Source: Clostridiales bacterium (GTDB taxonomy: Bacteria > Bacillota > Clostridia > Christensenellales > CAG-138). Taken from it: a stretch of DNA of 5,507 nt. The notes beneath the pieces were generated by a model that did not search any database, was not told the origin of the DNA, and saw only the letters and a program-made list of their open reading frames with translations. This document shows, piece by piece, positions 1 to 5,238 of this stretch (the first letter of the stretch is position 1; each line of letters starts with the position of its first letter). The stretch spans positions 1 to 5,507 of the forward strand of contig DNFZ01000015.1 of the NCBI GenBank assembly GCA_003486785.1. Direction: 5' to 3'. A program made the position numbers and the translations under genes.

Positions 1-39
1 TCGGGCGGCTTTGTCTGCGATAGGCTCTTCCCTGCGCAT
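1..39 (-). other. possible start of a leftward gene cut by the window edge
   Basis: On the minus strand an ATG at 39-37 opens a frame that stays open to the window edge and reads MRREEPIADKAAR (13 residues). The composition resembles the start of a soluble protein, for example the N-terminus of a divergent DNA-binding regulator, but 13 residues identify no family. No convincing ribosome binding site precedes the ATG. The plus strand is also open in one frame from 1 to 225, so positions 1-60 could instead be the tail of an upstream gene or simple intergenic DNA. Confidence 0.15.
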
Positions 40-67
40 ATTTTGTCAGAGCGAGCATTTCAAAAAA

Positions 68-79
68 GCACGATCGTGC
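68..79. promoter_or_regulatory. 12-bp perfect palindrome upstream of the acyltransferase promoter
   Basis: GCACGATCGTGC is its own reverse complement. It ends 17 bases before the -35 hexamer at 97-102, a position where activator or repressor sites are common. An A6 tract (62-67) precedes it. On the minus strand it could also be read as a 4-bp hairpin followed by T6, but the stem is too weak to be a convincing terminator. The operator role is inference from position and symmetry. Confidence 0.35.
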
Positions 80-96
80 AGACCGCGCAGATCATA

Positions 97-125
97 TTGA
101 CATCATGCCGTTTCAACACCATAAT
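97..125 (+). promoter_or_regulatory. sigma-70/sigma-A-type promoter of the acyltransferase-transporter operon
   Basis: The -35 is TTGACA (97-102, a perfect consensus match), followed by a 17-base spacer and CATAAT (120-125, five of six consensus bases). Transcription would start near 132, leaving a leader of about 75 nt before the ATG at 207. A copy of a 10-bp direct repeat lies inside the spacer, so a bound protein would collide with RNA polymerase. Confidence 0.75.
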
Positions 126-145
126 GGATGAAAAGCATGCCGTTT
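104..145 (+). repeat. CATGCCGTTT direct repeat bracketing the -10 and start point
   Basis: The 10-mer CATGCCGTTT occurs exactly at 104-113, inside the -35/-10 spacer, and again at 136-145, just after the predicted start near 132. The start-to-start distance is 32 bp, close to three helical turns, so both copies would face the same side of the DNA. This is a typical layout for a cooperative repressor. No regulator gene is visible in the window, except possibly the leftward start at 39. Confidence 0.45.
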
Positions 146-196
146 TTTGGTCGCACGCGTTTATCAAATCAATACCCCTGATCAAAAAGCAGTTCC

Positions 197-201
197 GGAG
201 G
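197..201 (+). promoter_or_regulatory. ribosome binding site that sets the acyltransferase start
   Basis: GGAGG lies five bases before the ATG at 207. An in-frame ATG at 147 has no Shine-Dalgarno match, and the 20 residues it would add carry no recognisable domain. The start at 207 is therefore preferred. Confidence 0.8.
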
Positions 202-206
202 TATAT

Positions 207-1625
207 ATGGGAAAAGCCCGGCTGATTGCCCGGCCTATCGTTCGCGCACATACGCGGCATCGCCTCGCATCGTCGAGACGCTCCGCTGCGTTTGTTCTCT
301 TGGGACGTGCGCTCATTTCTATATATCTAAAGCGCGCGCTCGCGTTTACGGGCGTTGAAATACGGTCGCCGGAAACGATCCTATCCGAGCTTCGAGATTT
401 TCAGCAGAAGCGCTCCCGCCTGATCGTCGCCTTTCGCCATCCGTACGGGGACGAGCCGCAGTTGATGTTTCACGTGTTTGAAAACATGCTGCCTCGCCTT
501 GCAAGAAAGGCGGGTAAGCCGCTGTCGGCCCCGCCCGCGCTGCGGTTTGTGCACGATTATGCCGTTGCGCTCTGGGGCGATGCTTTCATTCGTTTTCTGC
601 TGCCGCGCGCCGGTGCGCTGCCCGTCTATCACGTCAAATGCGAAACAAACAGCCTCTCCAACATCCGCGCCGTGCTGCGGGATGGCGCATCTCCCCTCGG
701 CCTCGCGCCGGAAGGACAGATTTCCTATCACAGCGAAACCCTGCCGCGCATCGAGCTAGGCGCCGTTCGCATGGGGTTTTGGTGCGCAAGCGATCTGGAG
801 CGGGCCGACCGCGCGGAAGAGGTTCGCATCCTGCCAATCTCAGTCCATTATCAGTATGACAAGCGGGACTTTGGCAGGGTCGCCGCGCATGTTTGCCGCC
901 TTGAGACACTCTGCGGGCTTGCATGCGGCGCAAAGAAGATAGATGGTTCGCTGGCCACCCTTCTGCCGCGGCTGATTGTGATTGAGCAGCACTTGCTTGC
1001 GATTGCGGAGGCGTTTTATGCGCAGACCTACGGGTTTCGCTTGCCGGACGAGATTCCGGACGAGAGCGAGCCGGAGCGGCGGCAGCGGAGATGGATCGCG
1101 CTATTGCCCGCTGCGCTTCGGGTCGCGGAGCAGATGCTGGGCATTGACCCCGGAGCGGAAGACCTCGTCCAGCGGATGTATCGCGTCCGGCTGGAAGGCT
1201 GGGGCCGCGTGTATCCTGAAGAGTCGCTCGACGCCCTCTCCCCGCTGGAGCAGGCGCTGGCCGACCGCCGCGCGGGCGAGGGCTGGTTTGCCATGCGGCA
1301 TATGGAGCTGGTGGATCTGATGTCCTATCACGATGTGGCGTATGTCGAGGGCAGCTCCGAAAGCGCGCCGCGTGACGATCGGATTGTGGAGCACGTGCTC
1401 AACTTAGCCGATCTGGCAAGCCGACTCATGGGCGGCAACATCACAAACCGCCCGAACGACATCCGAAAACGCGCGGTGATCGTGCCCGGAGACTGCGTCA
1501 ATCTCACTGCGCGGATGCCAGACTACCGCATGCAACCCAAGCAAGCCGCGCGCGCCGCCACCGATGCGCTCGCAAACAATCTGAAACGATGCATAGAGAG
1601 GTATCAAAATGAAACAAAAGGCTGA
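207..1625 (+). CDS. PlsC/LPLAT-type acyltransferase family protein with long C-terminal extension
   Basis: Predicted lysophospholipid or glycerol-phosphate acyltransferase, 472 aa, which would transfer an acyl chain to a lysolipid at the inner face of the cytoplasmic membrane. The four blocks of the PlsC family can be traced. Block I is RHPYGDEP (77-84, candidate catalytic H78 and D82/E83). Block II is GALPVYH (136-142, with H where Arg is usual). Block III is APEGQ (167-171, with the PEG core). Block IV is ILPISV (208-213). A short hydrophobic stretch at about 28-49 may anchor the N-terminus. Block I is unusual: the acid falls at HX3D, or HX4E, rather than HX4D. Residues from about 230 to 472 lie beyond the acyltransferase fold and I do not recognise them. 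GGAGG five bases upstream fixes the start. The 3' end overlaps the transporter gene by 17 bases, implying coupled translation. The family is fairly sure; the substrate is unknown. Confidence 0.75.
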   Translation: MGKARLIARPIVRAHTRHRLASSRRSAAFVLLGRALISIYLKRALAFTGVEIRSPETILSELRDFQQKRSRLIVAFRHPYGDEPQLMFHVFENMLPRLARKAGKPLSAPPALRFVHDYAVALWGDAFIRFLLPRAGALPVYHVKCETNSLSNIRAVLRDGASPLGLAPEGQISYHSETLPRIELGAVRMGFWCASDLERADRAEEVRILPISVHYQYDKRDFGRVAAHVCRLETLCGLACGAKKIDGSLATLLPRLIVIEQHLLAIAEAFYAQTYGFRLPDEIPDESEPERRQRRWIALLPAALRVAEQMLGIDPGAEDLVQRMYRVRLEGWGRVYPEESLDALSPLEQALADRRAGEGWFAMRHMELVDLMSYHDVAYVEGSSESAPRDDRIVEHVLNLADLASRLMGGNITNRPNDIRKRAVIVPGDCVNLTARMPDYRMQPKQAARAATDALANNLKRCIERYQNETKG

Positions 1626-2985
1626 CAACGCTTCCGCGCGCCCCGCCTCCCGCCTGCCGCTTCGCGTAAAACTCGGGTTCGGCATCGGGGACCTCGGCGG
1701 AAACCTCTTCTTCACCGCGATGGGGTTTTACTCGCTGATCTACCTGACAGACACCGTCGGCATTGCCGCGTCTCTGGCGGGCATCGCTATCCTCGTTGGA
1801 AAATTCTGGGACGCGGTGACCGATCCCATGGTCGGGTTTCTCTCCGACCGCACGCGCTCGCGCTGGGGACGCAGGCGGCCGTATCTGCTCTTTGGCGCGC
1901 TGCCGCTGCTGCTTGCCATGTGGTATTTTTTCTCCGCGCCGGACTACTCCGCGGCGCAGACGACGGGTTTCTTGTGGGCGACGTTCGCGCTGTGCCTGCT
2001 CAACACCGCCTATACGGTCGTCAACATCCCCTACGGTTCGCTCACGCCCGAGATCACGAAAGATTATAAGGAGCGCACCTCGCTCAACGGCTTTCGCTTC
2101 AGCTTCGCGGTGATCGGCACCATTTTGGGCGCCGCCGTCGTCATCCCGATCGTGAGCCTGGCGGGCGATCCGCACAAGGGATATTCCATCGTCGGCCTGC
2201 TGTTCGGCTTTATCATGGCGGCGACGATTTTGACCACGTTTTTCACCGTCCGCGAAACGCCGCACAAGGACGAACCGCGCCCCAAGGCGAAGTTTTTCGA
2301 GACGTTTCTGGTCGTCTTTAAAAACAAGATGTATTTGCGACTTGTCGCGGTCTATACGCTCAACCTCACGGGCATCACGTTCGTGCAGACGATGCTGGTC
2401 TACTATTTTAAGTATATCTACCGGGATGAGGGCATGACCACGATCGCCATGCTGCTGCTGCTTGGGGTTGCGATGCTCTGCGTGCCGCTCTCGGTTCTGG
2501 TCGCCAAGCGTCTGGGTAAGAAGCGCACCTATCAGCTCGCGCTCGGCATTCTCACCATCAGCTGCCTTGCGATGTTCTTCTTTGCGCATACGCTCGGCAT
2601 GCTCTTTACGTTCTGCGTGATGGTGTTTGCAGGCGTGGGCATCGGTTTTGGTTATGTGCCGCCGTTTGCGATGCTGCCGGACGTGGTGGAGGTAGACGCG
2701 GTGCAGACCAAGACCCGCAAAGAGGGCGCGTATTACGGGATGTGGACGTTCTTCTCCAAGATCGGCGTGGCACTTGCCGCTGCGCTCTCCGGTGTGTTTT
2801 TAGGCTTTGCAAAGTTTGTGCCAAATCTTGTCGATCAGGCAAGCAGCGCGCTGCTTGCCATTCGGCTCATGATCGGCCCCGCGCCTGCGATCATCTTTTT
2901 GGCGGGGATCTTGCTGATTCAGCCGTATCCGCTGGATGAGAAGAACTATGACGCAATCCTCGCGCTGGAGGATCAGCCGGAGTAA
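1609..2985 (+). CDS. MelB/GPH-type major facilitator superfamily cation symporter
   Basis: Integral membrane transporter of 458 aa, the usual length for the glycoside-pentoside-hexuronide:cation symporter (GPH, MelB-like) family, with about twelve hydrophobic segments. The N-terminal signature is clear: GFGIGDLGGN (23-32), then WDAVTDP (67-73) in helix II. D68 and D72 there match the cation-site Asp55 and Asp59 of MelB. The helix II-III loop follows as SDRTRSRWGRRRPYLL (79-94). NIPYGSLTPEI (139-149) corresponds to the MelB segment that carries the sugar-binding Asp124, but here the residue is N139. Asn is also seen in other GPH members, so it does not exclude sugars. GAGAGG at 1596-1601, seven bases before the ATG, lies inside the upstream acyltransferase gene. 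Translational coupling to that gene suggests a lipid-related cargo (inference), because animal MFSD2A, a sodium-lysolipid symporter, shares this fold. A sugar or glycoside substrate remains possible. Family assignment is firm, substrate open. Confidence 0.88.
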   Translation: MKQKADNASARPASRLPLRVKLGFGIGDLGGNLFFTAMGFYSLIYLTDTVGIAASLAGIAILVGKFWDAVTDPMVGFLSDRTRSRWGRRRPYLLFGALPLLLAMWYFFSAPDYSAAQTTGFLWATFALCLLNTAYTVVNIPYGSLTPEITKDYKERTSLNGFRFSFAVIGTILGAAVVIPIVSLAGDPHKGYSIVGLLFGFIMAATILTTFFTVRETPHKDEPRPKAKFFETFLVVFKNKMYLRLVAVYTLNLTGITFVQTMLVYYFKYIYRDEGMTTIAMLLLLGVAMLCVPLSVLVAKRLGKKRTYQLALGILTISCLAMFFFAHTLGMLFTFCVMVFAGVGIGFGYVPPFAMLPDVVEVDAVQTKTRKEGAYYGMWTFFSKIGVALAAALSGVFLGFAKFVPNLVDQASSALLAIRLMIGPAPAIIFLAGILLIQPYPLDEKNYDAILALEDQPE

Positions 2986-3041
2986 TCGATCGACCAATGC
3001 GCCTGCGGCAAGCCGCAACGACAATCGCAATTCCGTGCAAA

Positions 3042-3070
3042 AACAGGGGCTGCCTTCGGCTGCCCCTGTT
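3042..3070 (-). terminator. hairpin terminator between converging operons
   Basis: A nine-pair stem (3042-3050 with 3062-3070) is continued after a T-T mismatch by three G-C pairs around a three-base loop. On the minus strand it ends in a run of five T (complement of 3039-3043), as expected for intrinsic termination of the leftward glycosyltransferase operon, about 145 nt past its stop. In the plus direction it sits 57 nt after the transporter stop but has only a poor T run (TTCTGT), so it may work weakly as a bidirectional terminator. Confidence 0.65.
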
Positions 3071-3085
3071 CTGTCGCATAGAATG

Positions 3086-3250
3086 TGCTTCTCTATTTCA
3101 GTTGCTTCTCTATGTTTTCTAAATTATATTGTTCTCTCTATTTCATTTTTTCTCTTTAATATTGCTTTTTTCCGAATATAGCTCAGACATCCCTTATTCT
3201 GTGGCTCAATGCTCTATTTCTCTATATTGCTTTCTTTCTGGATATAGATC
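3086..3250. repeat. degenerate repeats of the glycosyltransferase 3' end
   Basis: CTCTATTTC occurs exactly three times (3091-3099, 3136-3144, 3212-3220). The last copy contains the stop codon of the glycosyltransferase (minus strand GAAATAG). The copies at 3136 and 3212 are followed by related TCTCT...ATATTGCTTT stretches. The segment 3151-3184 aligns with 3219-3250, the gene's last codons, with a few substitutions and small gaps. Read on the minus strand it gives LYSEKSNIKEKK-stop beside the real IYIQKESNIEK-stop. In addition TGCTTCTCTAT is repeated at 3086-3096 and 3103-3113. The tract is AT-rich and strongly strand-biased (pyrimidines on the plus strand), unlike the flanking GC-rich genes. 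Confidence 0.55.
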
Positions 3251-4209
3251 GGGCGGCGCTTGACCTGCATATAGGTGCGCGCGACATACTCGCCGATGAT
3301 GCCGAGCGCAAGCAGGATCAACCCGCCCAGCGTGAGCAGAATCGCCAGCAGCGAAGGATAGCCCGCCACGGGGTTGCCCCAGATCAGCGCGATGACCACG
3401 CGGATGACCATGTAGATCAGCGCCAGCGCAGAGACGATGCTGCCCACGGCGGTCGCCATCTGCAAAGGCACGGTCGAGAAAGAGACGATTCCTTCGACAG
3501 CGTACTTTGCGAGCTTCCAGAACGACCATTTCGTCTCGCCCGCCGCACGCTCGATGTTCTCATACTCCAGCCAGACCGTGTCAAACCCCACCCACATGAA
3601 GATGCCCTTGGAGAAACGGTGGTATTCGGGCAGCTCCAGCACCGCGTCTACCACGCAGCGGCGCATCATGCGAAAATCCCGCGCACCGTCTACAAACTCC
3701 GTGTCCGAAATCTTGTTGATGATCCGATAAAACGCGCGCGCAAACGCACTGCGGATCTTCGGCTCGCCCTTTCGTGTGACGCGGCGGGTGGCAACGCAAT
3801 CGCACGCCTCCGCAGCGAGCCGCTCCAGCATGCTCGCGATCATCTCCGGCGGGTCCTGCAGGTCGCAATCCATCACGCAGACAAACTCGCCTTTTGCATG
3901 CCTAAGCCCTGCGTACATGGCGGCTTCTTTGCCGAAATTGCGCGAAAAGGAGATGTATTTTACCCGTTCATCCGCTTCGGCGAGCGTGCGCAGGATCGGG
4001 AGCGTCTTATCCTTTGAGCCGTCGTTGATTAAAATGAGCTCAAACTCGTAGTCCGTCAGCCGCGAAAACACGGTTTCCCGCATCGCTGCATAGTAGAGCG
4101 GCAGCATCGCCTCCTCGTTGTAGCAGGGGCAGACGATAGAAACCAGCGGGCTTTGCCGCGGGTTTTGCACGCGGGGGGGCGATTCGGGCGTCAGCAGTTT
4201 CTCTTGCAT
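3214..4209 (-). CDS. GT2 family polyprenyl-phosphate-type glycosyltransferase (DPM1/GtrB-like)
   Basis: Membrane-bound glycosyltransferase of 331 aa that most likely moves a sugar from a nucleotide donor to undecaprenyl phosphate on the cytoplasmic side, for later modification of a cell-surface polymer. The GT-A domain motifs appear in order: CPCYNEE (27-33), INDGSKDKT (61-69), FSRNFGKEAA (88-97), and the metal-binding DxD within DCDLQDP (114-120). These are followed by DGARDFRMM (174-182), RFSKGIFMW (198-206), and GETKWSFWKLAKYAVEGIVS (224-243), as in GtrB and Firmicutes CsbB/YkoT-like enzymes. Two membrane helices follow at about 250-276 and 286-308, then a short basic tail. GGAGG five bases before the ATG at 4209 selects this start over in-frame ATGs at 4221 and 4242. 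It is the second gene of a leftward operon, 16 bases after the small membrane protein gene. Donor sugar and final acceptor cannot be read from sequence. Confidence 0.88.
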   Translation of the reverse strand: MQEKLLTPESPPRVQNPRQSPLVSIVCPCYNEEAMLPLYYAAMRETVFSRLTDYEFELILINDGSKDKTLPILRTLAEADERVKYISFSRNFGKEAAMYAGLRHAKGEFVCVMDCDLQDPPEMIASMLERLAAEACDCVATRRVTRKGEPKIRSAFARAFYRIINKISDTEFVDGARDFRMMRRCVVDAVLELPEYHRFSKGIFMWVGFDTVWLEYENIERAAGETKWSFWKLAKYAVEGIVSFSTVPLQMATAVGSIVSALALIYMVIRVVIALIWGNPVAGYPSLLAILLTLGGLILLALGIIGEYVARTYMQVKRRPIYIQKESNIEK

Positions 4210-4214
4210 GCCAT

Positions 4215-4219
4215 CCTCC
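4215..4219 (-). promoter_or_regulatory. ribosome binding site that sets the glycosyltransferase start
   Basis: Minus-strand GGAGG with five bases before the ATG at 4209-4207. It lies entirely in the 16-base gap after the upstream membrane protein gene. The alternative ATG at 4221 overlaps this site and has no comparable match of its own. Confidence 0.8.
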
Positions 4220-4225
4220 ATCCGC

Positions 4226-4630
4226 TTAAGCGGGGGTTGCAATCATTGGCACGCCCCGAATGACCATCAGCAGGACAGATGCCAGCAGCCAGAGGCCAAG
4301 CGTGATCATCATCGAAACGCGTAGTTTGGTAACGGTTCGCTTGATCCGCCTTTCGATTAAATTCGGCACAAACAGCGCGATGAGCGCCGCGGCGATGGTG
4401 CCATACATCCCTATGGACTCAAACGAGCTGAAATACGTCAAAAGGCCGCCGCAAATCAGTCCGAGCAGAACGCCGCCGCAGCGCTGGTACAGGTTCCATT
4501 TCGCTTCCGGGATGCTGTGTATCTTTTTCTGTAGATCGTCCAGCTCCTCGGTCGGCTGTTGCTCCAGGTCGCTTTGCTGTGGCTCGTTGTCCGGATTGTT
4601 CTCTGGGATACGTGTTTGGTTTGGTTCCAT
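4226..4630 (-). CDS. small three-helix membrane protein of unknown function
   Basis: Predicted 134-aa protein that I do not recognise. Residues 1-45 are hydrophilic and rich in Glu, Gln, Asn, Asp and Pro, with a short amphipathic stretch (EELDDLQKKIHSI, 28-40). Three hydrophobic segments follow at about 51-69, 73-91 and 105-125. A basic loop, ERRIKRTVTKLR (93-104), separates the last two and should be cytoplasmic. Size and position before a polyprenyl-phosphate glycosyltransferase invite comparison with GtrA-type flippases, but GtrA has four helices, no long acidic N-terminus and different motifs, so that name is not justified. GGAGG seven bases upstream supports the start at 4630. A longer in-frame start at 4765 would add 45 Arg/Pro-rich residues and has no such support. 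Co-transcription with the glycosyltransferase suggests a partner or accessory role (inference). Confidence 0.7.
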   Translation of the reverse strand: MEPNQTRIPENNPDNEPQQSDLEQQPTEELDDLQKKIHSIPEAKWNLYQRCGGVLLGLICGGLLTYFSSFESIGMYGTIAAALIALFVPNLIERRIKRTVTKLRVSMMITLGLWLLASVLLMVIRGVPMIATPA

Positions 4631-4637
4631 TGTTCGT

Positions 4638-4642
4638 CCTCC
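4638..4642 (-). promoter_or_regulatory. ribosome binding site of the small membrane protein gene
   Basis: Minus-strand GGAGG with seven bases before the ATG at 4630-4628. It decides against the longer in-frame start at 4765. Confidence 0.75.
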
Positions 4643-4840
4643 GATGTGCAGTATGGGCAGCGGGTATAGCTCGATGACGAGGCGGTTTTTTCGCCGCGCA
4701 GGGGCTCGCGCAGGCGGCAGGCTTTCGCGCTCTTTCTTCGGCGATGCTTGCTTTGCGCTCTGCAAAAAGATGTTGGCCGCGCTGTTTCCAATGCGCGGGT
4801 TGATGTGGGAAAGGCCGGATTTGGCATCCGTTCTTATGTC
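4643..4840 (-). other. long transcribed leader of the leftward operon
   Basis: The predicted start point near 4840 lies about 210 nt before the ATG at 4630. No supported gene fills this stretch. One notable element is a possible hairpin on the minus strand: CGCC, a bulged T and GCGC pair with GCGC-GGCG around an eight-base loop (about 4690-4714), followed by six A rather than T, so it is not an intrinsic terminator. Readable frames in the leader are Arg/Ser/Pro-rich and look non-coding. I recognise no riboswitch class here. Confidence 0.35.
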
Positions 4841-4846
4841 CTGTTG

Positions 4847-4875
4847 AGTATATCATTTTGCGCGGCGCGATTCAA
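4847..4875 (-). promoter_or_regulatory. promoter of the leftward membrane protein-glycosyltransferase operon
   Basis: On the minus strand TTGAAT (4875-4870) is followed by a 17-base spacer and TATACT (4852-4847), a good sigma-A-type promoter. Start of transcription would be near 4840. It is divergent from the tRNA promoter, with 88 bases between the two -35 boxes, so both could share regulatory DNA. Confidence 0.7.
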
Positions 4876-4896
4876 TCATTGCGCGCACGGCAATCT

Positions 4897-4945
4897 TTCG
4901 CAAGCCGGCGCGTTCCTTCGCATATCTTCGCATAGCTTTGCGCAA
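4897..4945. repeat. 10-bp-phased TTCGCA repeats between divergent promoters
   Basis: TTCGCA starts at 4897, 4917 and 4927, offsets of exactly 20 and 10 bp. A degenerate copy (TTTGCG) is at 4937. The middle copies form a tandem of CTTCGCATAT and CTTCGCATAG. All copies would lie on one face of the helix, 19-67 bp upstream of the tRNA -35 box. A longer inverted pair, CGCAAGCCG (4899-4907) and CGGCTTGCG (4950-4958), encloses the array. Confidence 0.4.
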
Positions 4946-4957
4946 AAAACGGCTTGC

Positions 4958-4986
4958 GTGCGCTTGCAAAGCGCACACGCGTGTGC
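4958..4986. promoter_or_regulatory. two overlapping dyads covering the tRNA promoter
   Basis: The first dyad pairs GTGCGCTT (4958-4965) with AAGCGCAC (4969-4976) around a three-base centre, and spans the -35 box at 4964-4969. The second, GCACACGCGTGTGC (4973-4986), is a 14-bp perfect palindrome occupying most of the -35/-10 spacer and ending just before the -10. A dimeric protein bound at either would block polymerase. The local sequence is rich in alternating G and C, so part of the symmetry could be compositional. Confidence 0.4.
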
Positions 4987-4992
4987 TAGAAT
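4964..4992 (+). promoter_or_regulatory. promoter of tRNA-Leu
   Basis: TTGCAA (4964-4969), a 17-base spacer, then TAGAAT (4987-4992), with TG at 4984-4985 giving an extended -10. Transcription would begin near 4999-5000, only a few bases before the mature tRNA end at 5003. The bases after the -10 (ATTTCTCT) are AT-rich, unlike the GC-rich discriminator of classic stringently controlled tRNA promoters. Confidence 0.75.
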
Positions 4993-5002
4993 ATTTCTCT
5001 GA

Positions 5003-5089
5003 GCCGGTGTGATGGAATTGGCAGACGTGACGGACTCAAAATCCGTTGGTAGCGATACCGTGTCGGTTCGAGTCCGACCACCGGCACCA
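5003..5089 (+). tRNA. tRNA-Leu (anticodon CAA)
   Basis: An 87-base class II tRNA. The acceptor stem is GCCGGTG (5003-5009) paired with CACCGGC (5079-5085), followed by discriminator A and an encoded CCA (5087-5089). The anticodon stem is ACGGA/TCCGT (5030-5034 and 5042-5046), enclosing the loop CTCAAAA with anticodon CAA at 5037-5039, which reads UUG. The long variable arm forms a hairpin, GGTA/TACC, as expected for leucine tRNAs. The T arm is GTCGG-TTCGAGT-CCGAC. The gene has its own promoter and terminator, so it is transcribed alone. Its 3' end also marks a sharp fall in GC content and could be an integration site. Confidence 0.97.
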
Positions 5090-5122
5090 AAGAGGAAGGT
5101 ACATTTTTGTACCTTCCTCTTT
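5089..5122 (+). terminator. intrinsic terminator of tRNA-Leu
   Basis: A perfect 15-bp stem (5089-5103 with 5108-5122) around a TTTT loop, starting at the last base of the encoded CCA and ending in TTT, G, TTT. The A-rich left arm and T-rich right arm make it plausible in both directions. It would insulate the tRNA from the downstream gene. Confidence 0.9.
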
Positions 5123-5191
5123 GTTTATGTTGATTAGAAGACCTATCGGAGTTATTAACAAACTATTCGTTTTCAAAACCAGCTTAGTTCA

Positions 5192-5220
5192 TCGACTTTT
5201 TAACACTTCTATGTTATAGT
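5192..5220 (+). promoter_or_regulatory. candidate promoter of the restriction endonuclease-like gene
   Basis: TCGACT (5192-5197, four of six consensus bases), a 17-base spacer, then TATAGT (5215-5220, five of six). The predicted start near 5227 would give a leader of only about 12 nt holding the ribosome binding site, so an alternative -10 at 5210-5215 (TATGTT) cannot be excluded. The whole stretch 5123-5238 is AT-rich and otherwise shows no gene. Confidence 0.35.
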
Positions 5221-5238
5221 TTTCTAGAGGTGATTTGG

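Noticed and set aside
62..79. Palindrome plus T6 on the minus strand as an intrinsic terminator
   Set aside because: The stem is only four pairs and there is no evident leftward gene ending there. An operator is more likely.
147..206. In-frame upstream ATG that would lengthen the acyltransferase by 20 residues
   Set aside because: It has no ribosome binding site, whereas the ATG at 207 has GGAGG at ideal distance.
1504..2589. Open frame of 361 codons on the minus strand
   Set aside because: It lies opposite the transporter gene, is extremely rich in Arg, Glu, His and Asp with no recognisable domain, and is a GC-driven shadow of the real gene.
4226..4630. Naming the small membrane protein GtrA (flippase)
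   Set aside because: It has three rather than four helices, a long acidic N-terminus and no GtrA motifs that I can see.
4690..4714. GC-rich hairpin in the leader as a transcription attenuator
   Set aside because: It is followed by A6, not T, on the transcribed strand.
4456..4827. Minus-strand frame with a CPYC motif that looked like a possible thiol or metal-binding peptide
   Set aside because: The rest of the frame is Arg/Ser/Thr-rich, and it runs out of frame through the better supported 134-aa gene. The motif is probably chance.
4260..4847. Open frame of 195 codons on the plus strand
   Set aside because: It runs opposite the small membrane protein and its leader, has a Ser/Arg/Cys-rich composition and lacks a ribosome binding site.
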